DNA from: Bacillota bacterium
GTDB lineage: Bacteria > Bacillota_A > Clostridia > Lachnospirales > Lachnospiraceae
Assembly: GCA_023407175.1 (NCBI GenBank)
Contig: JAEYMU010000053.1
Span: forward strand, 620,001-684,000
Reading direction: 5' to 3'
DNA: 64,000 bases
Made by a program: the position numbers and the translations under genes
Shown here: positions 45,036 through 52,809 of the stretch, one piece after another
How positions within the stretch are numbered: the first letter of the stretch is position 1
Layout of the letters: every line of letters begins with the position of its first letter
Notes under the pieces: generated by a model
What the model saw: the letters and a program-made list of their open reading frames with translations, nothing else
Databases searched by the model: none
What the model was told of the DNA's origin: nothing

Positions 45036-45446
45036 TTACTCAATCTGCTTAATAAGCGTAAGATGGTTTTTCCCTTCCTTATATTCATATAACACCTGGT
45101 CCATACTTTTTTTAACCATATAAATACCCAATCCGCCGATTTTCCTTGTTCCGGCGTCCAGTGTAATATCCGGGTCTGTCTTCCGGAGCGGATTATAGGG
45201 AATGCCGCTGTCTATAAAGCTGATGACCACCGATTTAGGCTGCCCCTCAAAGCTTACCTGTATCTCGGCCTCCCCTGGCGCAGCCTTGTATGCATAATGT
45301 GCGATATTCACAAAAATCTCCTCTGCTGCAACCACAAGCTGGAGCCTGATATGCATGGTACATCCATTGGCCTCCAGCTCCTCTTCGATAAAGCTGACCA
45401 CCTTATCCAGTTCCCCGGTCCTGGCAGGAATTATCATTCTCTTCAT
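45036..45446 (-). CDS. RsbW-like serine kinase/anti-sigma-type ATPase
   Basis: The 136-residue protein is a single HATPase_c_2 domain, as in RsbW and SpoIIAB: N-box VVAAEEIFVNIAHYAY, G1 box FIDSGIPYNP, and G2 box RKIGGLGIYMVKKSMD. Such proteins phosphorylate a STAS antagonist and bind a partner, classically a sigma factor. The ATG at 45446 overlaps the TGA of the phosphatase gene (ATGA), showing coupling. The STAS substrate gene is the first in the same operon. No sigma factor gene is in the operon, so the partner is likely another protein. Confidence 0.85.
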   Translation of the reverse strand: MKRMIIPARTGELDKVVSFIEEELEANGCTMHIRLQLVVAAEEIFVNIAHYAYKAAPGEAEIQVSFEGQPKSVVISFIDSGIPYNPLRKTDPDITLDAGTRKIGGLGIYMVKKSMDQVLYEYKEGKNHLTLIKQIE

Positions 45447-47197
45447 GGCAGCTCCGTTCCGCCGCATTGCGGCATCTCATACTTACACCCCTGCATATCA
45501 CAAGCCTCGCTTGTGATACTGCTTCGATAAGGAGTTAGAAAGTGTTCTTTACTTTCAAACTTTTCCCTGATAATCAGCGCCAGCATCGTGATGTCATCAA
45601 ACTGGGGCACATCCTTTACAAAGGCTTCAATATCCCTTGCAACCGCCGGCAGAAGCTCCGCCGGAACGGCCTCCCTGTTTCTGCCAAGCACCTCGTTCAG
45701 TCTGCTTTCCCCGTATAGCTCATTGCCCGCATTTGTAGCCTCTGTCACACCATCCGTATACAGATACAGCCCGTCTCCCGGCTCCAGTTTAAGCTCAAAC
45801 TGTTTATATTTCATTCCGTCCATGCCGGCAAGAACAAATCCGGCACGTGACCTAAGATATTCATAATTGCCGCCCTTTTTCTTAAGCAGCGGAGGGTTGT
45901 GACCAGCATTCACATAAGTAAAGCTGCCTGTGGAAATTTCCAGAACTCCCATCCAGCCGGTGACAAACATGCCGGCCTCATTGTTTTCACAAAGCTGTGT
46001 ATTTACCGCAGTAAAGACCTCCGCCGGGGCAAGCCCCGCCTGGGTTTGGTTTTTAATCAGGGTCTTGGCTATTACCATAAACAACGCGGCCGGAACACCC
46101 TTCCCCGATACATCCGCAATTACTACTGCCAGGTGATCCTGGTCAATCAAAAAGAAATCATAGAAGTCGCCGCCCACCTCCTTAGCTGGCTGCATTGTTG
46201 CATAGATATCAAACTCCTCCCGTTCGGGAAATGCAGGAAATATGCAGGGCAGCATGGAAGCCTGGATCTGAGTCGCCACATTCAGCTCAGCTCCGATCCG
46301 TTCCTTTTCTGCTGTAATCAGGGTGAGATTTTCTATATAATTATTAATATCCCTTTCCATTGTCTTGACCGCCTCGGATAGCTTTTGTATTTCATCTCCT
46401 GTATGTATCTTAAGTCTTGAGATTGCTGATTCCTTGATGATCTCCATCTGGTTGTCGTTTTTATCGGATACAAATTGGGATGCAGCCAGGGAAAGTGCAT
46501 TGATTGGGATCACCACATAACGCTGGATAAATATGATAATGATCACCGTTGCCAAAGCAGCCGCAACAATTAATATGACACAGATAAAGAGCAGAAAGTC
46601 ATGACGGTCAGCCATGATGGCATCCATGGATACATCCGTAAAGGCAAGAGCCACAACCTTACCATCACGGTCGAAGATGGGCGCTCCCGCAGTACACAGC
46701 CAGCCAAATTCCTCTGAATTTGTAATAAAGCCGGGTACTCCCTCCTCCAGCGAATCAAGATACTTAAGACTATTTTCCGCCGGCGGATAGGTATCACCCA
46801 GTTCACAGGCTGAGCCCTCCTCATCGGCATCCATAATATATACCACCTTTTGGGCTGAAACCGTCTCCACATAAAGATACAGGGCCCGATTGCTTTTCTT
46901 GATGTCAAACAGGACATCAAGCATCCTGTCATAGTCATCATCCTTTATGCTCTGAATTTGCTTCTTATAATCAGGGCCCTCCTGATCCAGGGACTCCACC
47001 TTTGCTATATATTCCCGGATTTTATCTCCGTCCATCTGGGAAGCGGCTGTTCTGGCAATATTCATTGCACTCGCCTTGTAATGCTCATTCATCGTACTGC
47101 TATAGGAATGATAGCTGATTAAAATAGCAATTGCAGACAACAGCGCAGCAAACAGCAGCATGGCTATAATGGACTTTAATTTCAGTGATATTTTCAT
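45443..47197 (-). CDS. Membrane SpoIIE-family PP2C phosphatase with Cache-like sensor and HAMP
   Basis: The 584-residue protein has a membrane helix (7-29), an extracellular sensor of about 175 residues resembling a Cache domain (RALYLYVETVSAQKVVYIMDAD), a second helix (about 205-230), a HAMP linker and a PP2C domain with its Asp metal ligands in VGGDFYDF, VIADVSGKGVPAALF and FDDITML. It would dephosphorylate the STAS protein when the sensor is engaged. The last ~30 residues, after REKFES, are encoded by an inserted copy of the double-hairpin repeat and are not part of the fold. AGG lies 8 nt ahead of the ATG at 47197. Confidence 0.87.
   Translation of the reverse strand: MKISLKLKSIIAMLLFAALLSAIAILISYHSYSSTMNEHYKASAMNIARTAASQMDGDKIREYIAKVESLDQEGPDYKKQIQSIKDDDYDRMLDVLFDIKKSNRALYLYVETVSAQKVVYIMDADEEGSACELGDTYPPAENSLKYLDSLEEGVPGFITNSEEFGWLCTAGAPIFDRDGKVVALAFTDVSMDAIMADRHDFLLFICVILIVAAALATVIIIIFIQRYVVIPINALSLAASQFVSDKNDNQMEIIKESAISRLKIHTGDEIQKLSEAVKTMERDINNYIENLTLITAEKERIGAELNVATQIQASMLPCIFPAFPEREEFDIYATMQPAKEVGGDFYDFFLIDQDHLAVVIADVSGKGVPAALFMVIAKTLIKNQTQAGLAPAEVFTAVNTQLCENNEAGMFVTGWMGVLEISTGSFTYVNAGHNPPLLKKKGGNYEYLRSRAGFVLAGMDGMKYKQFELKLEPGDGLYLYTDGVTEATNAGNELYGESRLNEVLGRNREAVPAELLPAVARDIEAFVKDVPQFDDITMLALIIREKFESKEHFLTPYRSSITSEACDMQGCKYEMPQCGGTELP
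45461..45473 (-). repeat. GCCGC/GCGGC hairpin ahead of RsbW-like start
   Basis: GCCGC, loop ATT, GCGGC, 15 nt upstream of the ATG at 45446 and inside the final codons of the phosphatase gene. Third member of the set in this operon. Confidence 0.6.
45483..45564 (+). repeat. Double-hairpin repeat inside the phosphatase gene
   Basis: It has the same layout as 35651-35729: CCCCTGCATATCACAAGCC with GCTTGTGATA, then AGTTAGAAAGTG with CTTTCAAACTT. Read on the minus strand it stays in frame and contributes the residues after KFES (EHFLTPYRSSITSEACDMQG) to the phosphatase C-terminus. Confidence 0.85.
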
Positions 47198-47238
47198 GCT
47201 CAAACCTCGCTTTTCTCCTTTGTCCATCCAGTCTGGAA

Positions 47239-48174
47239 TTAATTCAAGAACAAATTACAGTATCCCTCCTGCAACAGCCCGGCCTTATATCCCATAACCC
47301 AGGGTATCACAGTGCCTGCCAGCTTACTGTCTGCCGGCAAATAGACTGTGATAACCGGGGTCTTAAAATATGCTGCAATTTCCTGTAATATGGCAGGTAG
47401 CAGATCCTCCGGAATTATTGCTTCCTTTAGTACCAGCTCTCCCCCTGTGGCATGTCCGAATATGGCATATTCCCTGCCCCCATACACCAGCTTCTTACAG
47501 AAGCCTCCGCAAAAGCGATTCTCTGCAATAGCATAATCAATCGCCTCCTCCTCCCATCTGGCATAGGTTTGATCTTTGAAAAAGTTATCCCTTAGGCTGG
47601 TATATTCCTTCGCCGTTATGTCCGTAAGTAATATCTTCTTTTCAAAAGCCTTCCCATCAAATTGAAAGGTGCATTTTTTAATCTCTCCAACCTTATTTAG
47701 TCCAAGGCTTTCATAATATCCTGCCAGCTTTTCATTTGCCGGAAAAAAGAGAAAGCTAAGGCTGTTTTCATCGCAATAGCGGTAAATGTAGTCAATGATT
47801 TTTATGCTGATTTCCTGTCCCCGGAAGGCTTTTTTGACTCCGAGGGCATATCCGAACATCGCCGGAAGCTCCTTCTCCCGCGTATGAACCGTCACCGGCA
47901 GCAGATAGGCCACTCCCACCGGCTGTCCTTTACAGAAGGCAACAATTGTTTTATCCGCAATAAACCTCCGGTGAAGATACAAATCAATATATTCTTCCGA
48001 ATCCTGAAAGCTCTCCGTCCATATTTCCTTCAGGTCTGTAAGGATTCGCTCCTTAGAAAGGCTGCTGTCCCCTAAACTGCCCGCATTTATTTCCATTTGC
48101 CCGGACAAAAGCCGGGACGCCCAGATGATTTGACAATCCATTTTCCTGCACCGAACCGGCGCTCCTCCTTTCAT
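47239..48174 (-). CDS. GNAT-family acetyltransferase
   Basis: The 311-residue protein contains a GNAT core with the acetyl-CoA loop ALGVKKAFRGQEISIKIIDYI and a C-terminal extension of about 130 residues, similar in shape to Eis-like or two-domain GNATs. The ATG at 48174 lies 2 nt after the MATE stop; a second ATG 11 codons later (MDCQII) behind AGGA is possible. Position between transporter and phosphatase points to modification of a component or cargo of the same system. Acceptor unknown. Confidence 0.75.
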   Translation of the reverse strand: MKGGAPVRCRKMDCQIIWASRLLSGQMEINAGSLGDSSLSKERILTDLKEIWTESFQDSEEYIDLYLHRRFIADKTIVAFCKGQPVGVAYLLPVTVHTREKELPAMFGYALGVKKAFRGQEISIKIIDYIYRYCDENSLSFLFFPANEKLAGYYESLGLNKVGEIKKCTFQFDGKAFEKKILLTDITAKEYTSLRDNFFKDQTYARWEEEAIDYAIAENRFCGGFCKKLVYGGREYAIFGHATGGELVLKEAIIPEDLLPAILQEIAAYFKTPVITVYLPADSKLAGTVIPWVMGYKAGLLQEGYCNLFLN

Positions 48175-48176
48175 TC

Positions 48177-49934
48177 CTATACCTTGACCATAAGGGTATT
48201 AAAGCCCTGGTAACGCCGATAGAAGAATTCCTTTGCCTTACTTTTAACCATTAAAACCCCGATATTCTCCAGCCCTTCCTCACTGCCGTTTTCCAGCCTT
48301 CTTGTGCCTGTCGCAAAGGGATTGTGCTCCGCCGCATTGTCACGGATATGCAGTTCAAAGGAATTGTCCTCATTTGCAATCAGCGTAAGCTCTATGTATC
48401 CGTATTTCATCCTGGAAAAGCCCTTCATGATGATCGTCTGACAGAGCTCTTCCACTGTTAGATTTACATAATACTTCTGTGAAAAGCTCGCACTCCACCG
48501 GTCACAGAATTCCTCCACAGCGGCGGACAGTGTACTGAAGTCATCATTTTTCTCAATCGTTCTGCTTAAGACTCTCTCCTCATCAAAAATCCGGGCCGCC
48601 CTGCTTCCGGTTCTATCCTCCCGCTTTTTCCATAGGCCCCATAAAAGCAGTGAGCCTGTCTCCATAGCAGGGAAGGTCCACCAAAGACTTTCCAGTCCGA
48701 GGCTTCCGAACAGCAATCCAAACAGCAGATAAAGGGCAAAGGTTCTTAGGAAATTAATCAGGAATACCAATCTGCTCCGCCCTACTGCCTGAAAATAATA
48801 CCCCATCATTACGGAAAAGCCGCCCGGTATTGTACTGATACAAAACAGGCGTATTGCAGTCATTCCCATTCCTGCGGTTTCCTGCAGCCCAAATAAAGCG
48901 CAAAGGGGACCGGTCCATATCATTGCCCCAAGCGCTGCTGCCGTTCCCAGAAGGAAACCCCAGCGCAGGGTCAGTGAAAGTGCAAAGGCTTCCGCCTTCT
49001 TATTCTTTTCTCCATAAAAGGTTCCGGCTAAGGGCTGCAGAGTGGAACCCATACCCTCATAGAAGGAAAACAGCAGATAGGATATGTTAATAACTACATT
49101 AAAAACAGCCAGTCCGTTCTCTTTGCCGATATGCTTGATCAAATTATTCATGACAAGCAGCAGGAAGAACTGGAATAAAAATTGGGAGGAGGAGGCAAAA
49201 CCATTCTTAAAATGATTCCATATGAATTTCAAATCAGGCCGGAGCAGTTTCAGACGAAGGAAGGTTGTCTTCGAGAATATGTGGGGAAGATAAATCAAAA
49301 CCGCTACCGCTTTACCGATCACTGTAGCAAGGGCAGCACCTTCCACACCCATATTGAAGGTTATTACGAATACGAAGCTCAGTATGATATCAATCGCATT
49401 TCCAACAATAAAGCCGATGCTCGCAAGTGTTTGATTATTATCACACCTTATATAGAAATATAAAAGAAGATTCAAAAAAAACAGTGGGGCAGCCAGAAAC
49501 AAAATACCCGCATAGGCATGTGCCGCCTCATACAAGGCTCCGTCCAAGGGGGTGGTTCCTAGCACCAGCATAATCTGGGGAAGCAGAAAACTGCCAGCCA
49601 GCGCTGCAATTATACTAACAAACAGTGCTCCGTAAAGCATCTGGTTAAAGCTTACCATTCCCTGTGTTGCCTTGCCCTCACCCAGCAGTCTGCTGTACTC
49701 AACCGAGCCACCGATGGCCATTCCCAAGTCCAGAACATTGAAAATCATGAAAACAGGCGCGACAAGACCGATGGCTGCCAAACCTGTCTCACCCATTTTT
49801 GTGCCAACTGCAAGTGCGTCTACGATATTACCCAGCGATAATCCTATGGAGGATAGCAGGGAGGGGATTAAAAAACGGTAGAACATTCGCCTTGTAAAAA
49901 ATTTATTTTTTCCCTCCAAGTCATGGCGCTTCAT
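48177..49934 (-). CDS. MATE transporter fused to RsbW-like ATPase domain
   Basis: Residues 1 to about 435 are a MATE-family exporter with twelve membrane helices (SLGNIVDALAVGTKMGETGLAAIGL, GMAIGGSVEYSRLLGEG and SIGFIVGNAIDIILSF). Residues about 455-585 form a HATPase_c_2 domain with N-box VNLTVEELCQTII, G1 HIRDNAAEHNPF and G2 EEGLENIGVLMVKSKAKEFFYRR, as in RsbW/SpoIIAB. MATE proteins alone are about 450 residues. The stop overlaps nothing; the start overlaps the DUF2156 stop (ATGA). The fusion suggests that a STAS protein docks directly on the transporter. Transport substrate unknown. Confidence 0.85.
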   Translation of the reverse strand: MKRHDLEGKNKFFTRRMFYRFLIPSLLSSIGLSLGNIVDALAVGTKMGETGLAAIGLVAPVFMIFNVLDLGMAIGGSVEYSRLLGEGKATQGMVSFNQMLYGALFVSIIAALAGSFLLPQIMLVLGTTPLDGALYEAAHAYAGILFLAAPLFFLNLLLYFYIRCDNNQTLASIGFIVGNAIDIILSFVFVITFNMGVEGAALATVIGKAVAVLIYLPHIFSKTTFLRLKLLRPDLKFIWNHFKNGFASSSQFLFQFFLLLVMNNLIKHIGKENGLAVFNVVINISYLLFSFYEGMGSTLQPLAGTFYGEKNKKAEAFALSLTLRWGFLLGTAAALGAMIWTGPLCALFGLQETAGMGMTAIRLFCISTIPGGFSVMMGYYFQAVGRSRLVFLINFLRTFALYLLFGLLFGSLGLESLWWTFPAMETGSLLLWGLWKKREDRTGSRAARIFDEERVLSRTIEKNDDFSTLSAAVEEFCDRWSASFSQKYYVNLTVEELCQTIIMKGFSRMKYGYIELTLIANEDNSFELHIRDNAAEHNPFATGTRRLENGSEEGLENIGVLMVKSKAKEFFYRRYQGFNTLMVKV

Positions 49935-50821
49935 TCTGCCTTAGCCCATCCCTTCCAGAGTTCATGAAACCGGACCGGCTTCATCTGTGTTTTATGTATT
50001 CGCAGTCCTTCTATTCCCAAATCCTCTTCCCGGTTGATATACCGGACATTTTCCGGGAGCCGGCGAAAAAGCTCCCATTTTAAGTAGCAGTCAATATCAC
50101 TTTCCAGAGTTTTTGATATATGAAGATCAAAGGTATCCTCCGATATTACGGTTCCAAGAGCAAATGCGAGGGGCTCCCGGTCGGCCAGCATAAGTATTCC
50201 GGATAAATTAAGGTCCTCATAGTATTTCAGTGCTCTTTGTGTGGCGCTGATATCTGCCATTTCTTCCTTGTGTCTGACCTCCGCTTTCCACCTGCAGGCA
50301 ATTTCAGCCGCAAGCGGCAGAGTTTCTCCGGAGAGCCTTAGGATTGTCCAGTCATGGGCATGCTCTCCCCTATGCACCTTGGAGCGCAGATTCTTAAATT
50401 CGCTGCCTTCCAGCTTAATCTGCCCTGCCTTGTCATAGATGTATTCCCAATCCTCTCTTGCATTTTCAAATTCAAACCTGCCCGGAAAATGTTCCAGAAG
50501 AAACTGTTTGTCCTCCTCACGCATATATTGGAAGAAAACCGCACCCTTCCTTAGCAGTTGTCTTATAAAGAGAAGCTTTTCTTCCTCGCTTCCGCAGGGA
50601 AAGAAATAATGTCCGGGGCCTTTTTCTCCCCGCTTAATGCAAAAAAGTTTCTCTGACAGATAAAGCTGAAGCTTCATTTTATTTTTCCACAGATAAAGGG
50701 AGGAAAAGGCATGGGAGGACAGCTCATGTCCGCAGCTTCTCCTGATTTCGTCGATCTGCTCTCTGTGGCATAATTCAATTGCCTGATACTCTGCGGTGGT
50801 TCCAACCATAATCTTCATCAC
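49931..50821 (-). CDS. DUF2156 protein, acyl/aminoacyl-transferase-like
   Basis: The 296-residue protein resembles the C-terminal soluble domain of phosphatidylglycerol lysyltransferase (DUF2156, GNAT-like double fold), with YIYDKAGQIKLEGSEFKNLRSKVHRGE, LADREPLAFALGTVISEDTFDLHISKT and INREEDLGIEGLRIHKTQMKPVRFHE. It has no membrane part. It overlaps both neighbours by 4 nt (ATGA). Family members transfer amino acids from tRNA to lipids or antibiotics, but the acceptor here is unknown. Confidence 0.75.
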   Translation of the reverse strand: MMKIMVGTTAEYQAIELCHREQIDEIRRSCGHELSSHAFSSLYLWKNKMKLQLYLSEKLFCIKRGEKGPGHYFFPCGSEEEKLLFIRQLLRKGAVFFQYMREEDKQFLLEHFPGRFEFENAREDWEYIYDKAGQIKLEGSEFKNLRSKVHRGEHAHDWTILRLSGETLPLAAEIACRWKAEVRHKEEMADISATQRALKYYEDLNLSGILMLADREPLAFALGTVISEDTFDLHISKTLESDIDCYLKWELFRRLPENVRYINREEDLGIEGLRIHKTQMKPVRFHELWKGWAKAE

Positions 50822-51114
50822 TCTATCGTCAGGATATCTACAAAGCCGGTTACTTCAAATACTTCCATGATCGTATTGTTAACATTCTTAATTACCATCC
50901 TGCCCTGCCTGCTCATTACCTTCTGGGCTGCAAGTATTACACGAAGCCCGGCAGAGGAGAGGTATTCCAAACCCGCAAAGTCAAGCACCAGCTCCGATAT
51001 ATGATTTAAGGATGCTCTTAACTCTGCCTCAAGCTGGGGAGCCGTTGTCGTATCAAGCCTTCCCTCCAGGCTGATCGAAAGCTTGTCTGCACTCTGGTTT
51101 TTATCAATATTCAT
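50818..51114 (-). CDS. STAS-domain anti-sigma factor antagonist-like protein
   Basis: A 98-residue single STAS domain of the RsbV/SpoIIAA type. The phospho-acceptor site aligns as Ser54 in LEYLSSAGLRVIL, with Ser53 in place of the usual Asp. It should be phosphorylated by the RsbW-like ATPase (or the MATE-fused one) and dephosphorylated by the PP2C protein of this operon. It is the first gene of the operon, with GGAGG ahead of its ATG and a promoter at 51295-51322. Confidence 0.88.
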   Translation of the reverse strand: MNIDKNQSADKLSISLEGRLDTTTAPQLEAELRASLNHISELVLDFAGLEYLSSAGLRVILAAQKVMSRQGRMVIKNVNNTIMEVFEVTGFVDILTIE

Positions 51115-51165
51115 TTTTTACCTCCAATCCGTATATTTCCCCTATCTTTATATTATTTGTTGACA

Positions 51166-51189
51166 GCTAACAAAATCGCTAACAAAGTC
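51166..51189. repeat. Two 12-nt direct repeats in the operon leader
   Basis: GCTAACAAAATC and GCTAACAAAGTC follow each other directly (11 of 12 identical). They lie between the promoter at 51295-51322 and the STAS gene and may be a protein-binding site; no other structure in 51115-51290 is convincing. Confidence 0.5.
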
Positions 51190-51294
51190 CCTTTAAGCGA
51201 CATTTTTTTGCAAAGCAGGCTTTCCCAACCCTACCGGAAGTCATCCCTTCATTCCTTAGTCCTTTTAGCACCGCCTTATTTTTCCTATATTTCC

Positions 51295-51322
51295 AGTATA
51301 TCACAAGTAAATTATTTGAAAA
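51295..51322 (-). promoter_or_regulatory. Probable promoter of the STAS-to-NHLM operon
   Basis: On the minus strand TTTTCA (51322-51317), 16 nt, TATACT (51300-51295). The leader of about 170 nt contains the direct repeats at 51166-51189. The -10 is good and the -35 weak. Confidence 0.5.
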
Positions 51323-51382
51323 GAATTTTTTCGTATAATTTGTCATATTATACTATATTTTAACTTTTTATTATAATGTAAT

Positions 51383-51411
51383 AGGGTATGATCCCACAGG
51401 AATCATACCCT
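51383..51411 (-). terminator. Terminator after the MurD-like gene
   Basis: AGGGTATGAT (51383-51392) pairs perfectly with ATCATACCCT (51402-51411) beyond the murD stop, followed on the minus strand by ATTACATTATAA. It separates this unit from the STAS operon. Confidence 0.75.
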
Positions 51412-51466
51412 AACCTTGAAAAATTACACTATTTTCAGCCTGCACAACGATGTACCAGCAGCCTTC

Positions 51467-52801
51467 CTAATTATTATTAAGCACGAATTTTTTATACACC
51501 TCGCCCCGCTCCTCAAAATCCCGAAAAAAGCCATAGCTTGCAGCGGCAGGAGAAAAGAGGCAGATTCTCCCTTGCCTGGTGAATTTCTTGGCAGCACTGA
51601 CCGCTTCCTCCACATTGGCGGCCAAAATCACTCTCTGATCACTTCGTATTTTGCTGCTTTCTTCTAAAAGCTTTAAAATCCGAAGTCCGGTGTCCGGCAT
51701 CAAAATGATGTTGGATATCTCCGAGGCCAGAAGAAAATTCGCCAGGGGCTCATAGGCAATCCCCCGGTCCATTCCTCCAAGGATGACCGTATCTACCTCC
51801 TTTAAGCTGTTCACACCCTGAATGGTGGTCTCGCATATGGTAGAAATGGAGTCGTTATAGTACTTTACACCCCCTACCTCCGCAACATATTCCAAACGGT
51901 GGGGCAGGGGCTGAAAGGTTTCAAGAGCTAAGCTAAATTCCTGGTCGGTAATCCCCAAGGTCTTTGCCAGGGCATAGGCCACTGCAATATTGTAGAGATT
52001 ATGCTGCCCCTTGAGCAGGATTTTCTCCTCTTCCACCTCAAATATATTTTCCTTAAAATTGATTTTATTGTCGCACACTGTAACATCTGCCCGCAAGGAG
52101 GTGCCCGAAGCCGTTATCGTATCGGCGGCAAAATCCTCCGGCAGCGTGAAGAATTCCTGATTGTAAAGCAGCAGGTCACCCTTTTTTTGAAATTTATAGA
52201 TATTTTCCTTCGCTGCCTTGTATCTTTCAAAGGTTTTATAATGATCCAAATGCTCCTCAAAGATATTTAACAGCACGCCGATATGGGGAGAGTGTGTCAC
52301 ATATTCCAGCTGATGGGAGGATAACTCGAATACCACCGTGGTATTCTTCCCGATCTTCTCCAGCATATCAAATACCGGAATTCCGATATTTCCCACCAAT
52401 ACGGCATTCCTGCCCGAGGCATGCAAAACGTGGTACAGAAGGGCTGTTGTCGTACTCTTTCCCTTCGTCCCGGTAATACCAATCGTCTGGGTACGGAAAA
52501 AATCCAGAAACAAATCGGTCTGGCAGGTGAATTTATCAAGGAATTCATCGTCCCTTGTATTTAGCACAATACCCGGACTTTTAAACACCATATCATAGTC
52601 CCGCAGATATTCCTCAAAGGTTTCCCCCGTATGCAGCACCGCATGCTCCAGGGACTCCCGGATCGGCTTTTTATCATAAATTCCGATCACCTTGTCAGGA
52701 AAATGCTTTCTGATAAACCGGTAGGTTGATTTGCCCTCCCGGCCAAAGCCTAACAAAAGTATTTTTTTATTTTCAAATAAATTATAGATTCGACTGATCA
52801 T
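51467..52801 (-). CDS. MurD-like ligase, probably L-glutamate-adding (MurD2)
   Basis: The 444-residue cytosolic Mur ligase has the N-terminal UDP-binding Rossmann part, P-loop TIGITGTKGKSTTT (about 107-120), the FELSSHQLEYV and HLDHYKT motifs and KGQHNLYNIAVA. At the amino-acid site canonical MurD has NDSKATN; here it is NDSISTICE (316-324), so the D-Glu-binding signature is changed. The overlapping upstream gene is MurL-like, which in Xanthomonas works with MurD2: MurD2 adds L-Glu to UDP-MurNAc-L-Ala and MurL epimerises it. ATG at 52801 follows GAGG; 52813 is also possible. Confidence 0.8.
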   Translation of the reverse strand: MISRIYNLFENKKILLLGFGREGKSTYRFIRKHFPDKVIGIYDKKPIRESLEHAVLHTGETFEEYLRDYDMVFKSPGIVLNTRDDEFLDKFTCQTDLFLDFFRTQTIGITGTKGKSTTTALLYHVLHASGRNAVLVGNIGIPVFDMLEKIGKNTTVVFELSSHQLEYVTHSPHIGVLLNIFEEHLDHYKTFERYKAAKENIYKFQKKGDLLLYNQEFFTLPEDFAADTITASGTSLRADVTVCDNKINFKENIFEVEEEKILLKGQHNLYNIAVAYALAKTLGITDQEFSLALETFQPLPHRLEYVAEVGGVKYYNDSISTICETTIQGVNSLKEVDTVILGGMDRGIAYEPLANFLLASEISNIILMPDTGLRILKLLEESSKIRSDQRVILAANVEEAVSAAKKFTRQGRICLFSPAAASYGFFRDFEERGEVYKKFVLNNN

Positions 52802-52809
52802 CCTATCCC

